A DNA stretch of 16,459 bases from an uncultured Stomatobaculum sp. (GTDB taxonomy: Bacteria; Bacillota; Clostridia; Lachnospirales; Lachnospiraceae), in the NCBI GenBank assembly GCA_938010625.1, contig CALLVJ010000258.1:1-16459 (forward strand), given 5' to 3'. Of this stretch, positions 13,989 through 16,459 are shown one piece after another; position 1 is the stretch's first letter; every line of letters starts with the position of its first letter. The notes under the pieces were generated by a model, which was not told where the DNA came from, made no database searches, and saw only the letters and a list, made by a program, of their open reading frames with translations. The translations under genes were made by a program, and so were the position numbers.

Positions 13989-15095
13989 TTATTTCTCGGT
14001 AATATAGCCGAGTGCCGTCAGCGCCTCTGCACACTCGACCGCGCCGCCCGCTGCGCCGCGGAGCGTGTTGTGGGAGAGACCCACAAACTTCCAGTCATAA
14101 ATCGTATCCTCGCGGAGACGGCCGATCGAGATGCCCATGCCGCCCTCATAATTCACATCGAGCGCGACCTGAGGGCGATTCTCCTCCTCCATGTAGCGGA
14201 TGAACTGCTGCGGTGCGCTCGGGAGCTTCATCTCCTGCGGCAGACCGCTGAACGCCGCGAGCTTCTCGAGGAGCTGTTCCTTCGTGGGCTTCTTCCGAAA
14301 CTTCACGAAAACCGCCGCCGTGTGGCCGTTTAAGACCGGCACGCGGATGCACTGGCTGCTGATCTTCGGCTCCGTCGCCGGCTCGATATGATCGCCCTCA
14401 ATGTGGCCGTAAATGCGAAGTGGCTCTTTCTCGCTCTTCTCTTCCTCGCCGCCGATATACGGGATAATGTTGCCGACCATTTCCGGCCAGTCCCTAAAGT
14501 TCTTGCCCGCGCCGGAGATTGCCTGATAGGTCGTGACAATCGCCTCGTAAGGCTCAAACTCCTTCCACGCCGCAAAGACTGGCGCGTAGCTCTGAATTGA
14601 GCAGTTCGGCTTCACCGCGACAAAACCTCTCTCAGTGCCGAGGCGCTTTCTCTGCGCGGAAATAATCTCAAAGTGCTCCGGGTTCACCTCCGGGATGACC
14701 ATCGGGACATCCGGTGTCCAGCGATGCGCCGAGTTGTTCGAGACAACCGGTGTCTCGTGCTTTGCATAGGCATCCTCGATCGCGCGGATTTCTTCCTTCG
14801 TCATATCGACTGCCGAGAAGACAAAGTCCGCTTCGCGCGCCACCTGCTCAACCTCGTTCACATTGTGAATGACCATCTGCTTATAGATCTCCGGCATCGG
14901 AATGTCGAGCTTCCAGCGGTCGCCGACAGCCTCTTCATAGTTCTTTCCTGCACTCCGCGGACTCGCCGCCAGTGCCGTGACCTCAAACCACGGGTGATGC
15001 TCCAGAATTGTCAGAAAGCGCTGTCCCACCATGCCCGTCGCGCCGAGAACACCGACTCTCAGCTTTTTCTCAGGTGCATGAAATTCCCTTTTCAT
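13989..15095 (-). CDS. asd: Aspartate-semialdehyde dehydrogenase, archaeal/eukaryotic type
   Basis: Reduces aspartyl phosphate to aspartate semialdehyde, the branch-point to lysine/diaminopimelate, threonine and methionine; its product is the DapA substrate. The 368-residue protein has the NADP-binding motif GATGMVG (18-24), SNNSAHR (119-125), the nucleophile Cys165 in KPNCSIQ, SGAGKNF, and the catalytic-His region PVLNGHTAAVF. KPNCSIQ and the overall pattern match the archaeal/fungal-type enzyme rather than the common bacterial one. The ATG at 15095 is chosen because GGAGG lies 8 bases upstream; the open frame extends to 15206 but crosses the promoter. It is monocistronic, with a promoter at 15181-15153 and a terminator at 13954-13917. 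Confidence 0.96.
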   Translation of the reverse strand: MKREFHAPEKKLRVGVLGATGMVGQRFLTILEHHPWFEVTALAASPRSAGKNYEEAVGDRWKLDIPMPEIYKQMVIHNVNEVEQVAREADFVFSAVDMTKEEIRAIEDAYAKHETPVVSNNSAHRWTPDVPMVIPEVNPEHFEIISAQRKRLGTERGFVAVKPNCSIQSYAPVFAAWKEFEPYEAIVTTYQAISGAGKNFRDWPEMVGNIIPYIGGEEEKSEKEPLRIYGHIEGDHIEPATEPKISSQCIRVPVLNGHTAAVFVKFRKKPTKEQLLEKLAAFSGLPQEMKLPSAPQQFIRYMEEENRPQVALDVNYEGGMGISIGRLREDTIYDWKFVGLSHNTLRGAAGGAVECAEALTALGYITEK

Positions 15096-15152
15096 CTTCA
15101 AAACCTCCATACCTGCGCACGCCGCGCGAAAAACCATTTCGTATGGCTCACA

Positions 15153-15181
15153 ACTATACTCTGCTTCTTTGGGCTTTGCAA
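15153..15181 (-). promoter_or_regulatory. Sigma-A-type promoter of asd
   Basis: TTGCAA (15181-15176) and TATAGT (15158-15153) separated by exactly 17 bases, about 58 bases before the asd start codon. This is the best-looking promoter in the window. Confidence 0.8.
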
Positions 15182-15253
15182 GCGCGAATTCGCACAGAAC
15201 GCACATTTGCTCTCATACAGCGGACAAGCAGGCGCATCTGCCCTTCTCTCACG

Positions 15254-15286
15254 AAAAAGCGCACAGCCTCAGAACTGTGCGCTTTT
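15254..15286 (-). terminator. Rho-independent terminator after the glutathione-peroxidase gene
   Basis: A perfect 12-bp inverted repeat (AAAAGCGCACAG with CTGTGCGCTTTT) around an 8-base loop, ending in five T residues on the minus strand. It starts 8 bp after the gene's stop codon. The symmetric A/T flanks would also allow weaker termination on the plus strand. Confidence 0.92.
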
Positions 15287-15293
15287 ATATATA

Positions 15294-15836
15294 TTAGAGC
15301 AAACTCTCCACAAATGCGCGAACTTCTGCCATATCTGCGGTTGGCTCAAAGCGTTTCACAACATTTCCATCGCGATCCACGACAAACTTTGTGAAGTTCC
15401 ACTTGATGTCCGGCTTCTCAGCATAGTGCCAGTCCTGCTTTTTTAAGAGAGCCGCCATCATCAGCGCTTCTGTGCCCTTGCCAAAACCCGAAAATCCCTG
15501 CTGGCTCTTCAGAAACGTATAGAGCGGGAGTTCGTTCTCACCATTTACATCCGACTTCTTCTGCTGTGGAAAGGTCGTGTGGTACTTCAGCGTGCAGAAC
15601 GCATGAATCTCCTCATCCGTGCCCGGTGTCTGCCCGGCGAACTGGTTGCAGGGAATATCAATGATCTCAAGTCCCTTGTCGTGATCTGCCTCATACATGG
15701 CCTCAAGCGGCTCATAGTGCGGCGTAAAACCACAGCCGGTCGCTGTATTGACAATCAGCATGACCTTCCCCTTATAGTCTGCCAGATTTAGCTCTCCGCC
15801 GCCGACCGACGGCACACTGTAATCATAAATGCCCAT
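15294..15836 (-). CDS. Glutathione-peroxidase-family (thiol) peroxidase
   Basis: Reduces hydrogen peroxide or lipid hydroperoxides in the cytoplasm; bacterial members often use thioredoxin rather than glutathione. The 180-residue protein has the peroxidatic Cys35 in NTATGCGFT, Gln65 in PCNQFAGQ with Cys63, and Trp146-Asn147 in WNFTKF, the usual Cys-Gln-Trp-Asn set. A stretch at about 113-142 is slightly longer than in compact members. The position equivalent to selenocysteine is an ordinary Cys codon. The ATG at 15836 has AGGA about 6 bases upstream. It lies 67 bp after the hemerythrin gene, so co-transcription is possible, and it ends at a strong terminator. Confidence 0.94.
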   Translation of the reverse strand: MGIYDYSVPSVGGGELNLADYKGKVMLIVNTATGCGFTPHYEPLEAMYEADHDKGLEIIDIPCNQFAGQTPGTDEEIHAFCTLKYHTTFPQQKKSDVNGENELPLYTFLKSQQGFSGFGKGTEALMMAALLKKQDWHYAEKPDIKWNFTKFVVDRDGNVVKRFEPTADMAEVRAFVESLL

Positions 15837-15871
15837 AACTTGTCCTTTCTGAAACTACATCAAACGGATAA

Positions 15872-15900
15872 AGCCTAGCATAGCTCCAGGAATCAGGCAA
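15872..15900 (-). promoter_or_regulatory. Weak candidate promoter of the peroxidase gene
   Basis: TTGCCT (15900-15895) and TAGGCT (15877-15872) 17 bases apart in the 67-bp gap before the peroxidase start. Both boxes are poor matches; readthrough from the hemerythrin gene is an equally good explanation. Confidence 0.25.
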
Positions 15901-15903
15901 GTC

Positions 15904-16459
15904 TCAGGCCGCCGTACCGTACTTTTTCTCGAGCCTGTCGAGCAGAGCCATATACTTTTCGCGCGCCGCCTGCTGCTCGGGATCCGCCTCAAACGCCGCA
16001 GAAGCTGCATTGATTTCCGCAAAGATTTCCGGCGAAAGGCTCCGCTCTGCAAACGGGTACACAACCGTGTTCTCTTTCTCAATGTGGCGGTTTAAGAGCG
16101 CAGCATAGCCCATCGCCTCGGCGATGATATCGAGGCGGTTGTCGTCGCACGGATCCTTTCGAAAGCGCTCCAACGCCTCGGTCAGGGCAAGCACATGGCC
16201 TCTGCCGAGGTCGTGTTCGACCAGCATGCCATGGGTCACGAGATTCTCGCAAATTTTCCCCATGTTGGCGACCATCGCTTTGAAGAGATAATTCTCCTCT
16301 TTCTTGTGGTGATGGTGATCCGCATAATTCCGGATAAACGCAATCGCCGCGGCAAAAATGCCTTTTACTTCGCCGTCGCTTGCGATGCGGTGAATCGTCC
16401 CGTAGGGTGCATCGCTTTTCCACGCGCCTTCGATGCGCGCATACGTCGGATCGTCGCCT
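15904..16459 (-). CDS. Hemerythrin-domain protein, N-terminus outside the window
   Basis: About 184 residues are visible, open to the window edge. Hemerythrin HHE domains bind a di-iron centre and are linked to oxygen, nitric oxide or iron handling. The visible ligands follow the family pattern: DHHHHKKEENYLF, then HGMLVEHDLGRGH, then LNRHIEKENTVVYPFAE. The C-terminus is helical and charged (DPEQQAAREKYMALLDRLEKKYG). The true start lies upstream of 16459; an internal ATG at 16275 would remove the first iron ligands and is not the start. Next to a peroxidase gene, it suggests a small oxidative or nitrosative stress locus. Confidence 0.88.
   Translation of the reverse strand, partial: GDDPTYARIEGAWKSDAPYGTIHRIASDGEVKGIFAAAIAFIRNYADHHHHKKEENYLFKAMVANMGKICENLVTHGMLVEHDLGRGHVLALTEALERFRKDPCDDNRLDIIAEAMGYAALLNRHIEKENTVVYPFAERSLSPEIFAEINAASAAFEADPEQQAAREKYMALLDRLEKKYGTAA

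Noticed and set aside
13176..14333. 385-codon plus-strand open frame
   Set aside because: It is antisense to the well-supported acyltransferase and asd genes and has no recognisable motifs; GC-rich genes commonly leave the antisense frame open.
15096..15206. Upstream extension of asd
   Set aside because: The extension would read through a near-consensus promoter, and the ATG at 15095 has a well-placed GGAGG.

Overview
The window is bacterial DNA, most likely from a Clostridia/Lachnospiraceae-type anaerobe. The evidence is strong GGAGG-type ribosome binding sites, Firmicutes-style TopB, a GalT of the type II family, an archaeal-type Asd and a lantibiotic-type ABC/two-component cassette. This placement is inferred from gene style, not from a marker gene. 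Every gene I can support is on the minus strand, so the text below follows transcription from high to low coordinates. The long plus-strand open frames are antisense shadows of GC-rich genes.

Layout. 16459-15904: a hemerythrin-domain protein, cut by the window edge. 15836-15294: a glutathione-peroxidase-family protein, ending at a strong terminator. 15095-13989: asd with a clear promoter, then a terminator. 13835-12735: a membrane acyltransferase of the fucose-O-acetylase type. 12559-7260: a tightly packed run galM, topB, a GlmU-like left-handed beta-helix protein and galT. 7176-2394: a GrpB-family protein, a response regulator, a histidine kinase, an ABC ATPase and two ABC permeases, all overlapping or closely spaced except for one 103-bp gap that holds a putative operator. 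2317-1814: an unrecognised single-pass membrane protein with a strong terminator. 1587-1: dapA and the start of dapB.

How they work together. asd, dapA and dapB are successive steps of the diaminopimelate/lysine pathway. galM and galT belong to galactose (Leloir) metabolism, with topB embedded between them. The kinase, regulator and ABC genes look like a peptide-antibiotic sensing and immunity module (LanFEG or C. difficile Cpr type). It is AT-richer than its surroundings. Four copies of AAGGTT spaced exactly 11 bp apart lie between the kinase and ATPase genes and are a good candidate binding site for the regulator.

Main oddities. DapB loses its family sequence after the catalytic region and continues in frame into unrelated sequence. 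An 86-bp direct repeat (79/86 identical) flanks the small membrane-protein gene, probably carries promoters, and encodes the last 11 residues of the second permease. The regulator starts with TTG overlapping the GrpB stop codon, and topB can only start with CTG overlapping the galM stop codon.
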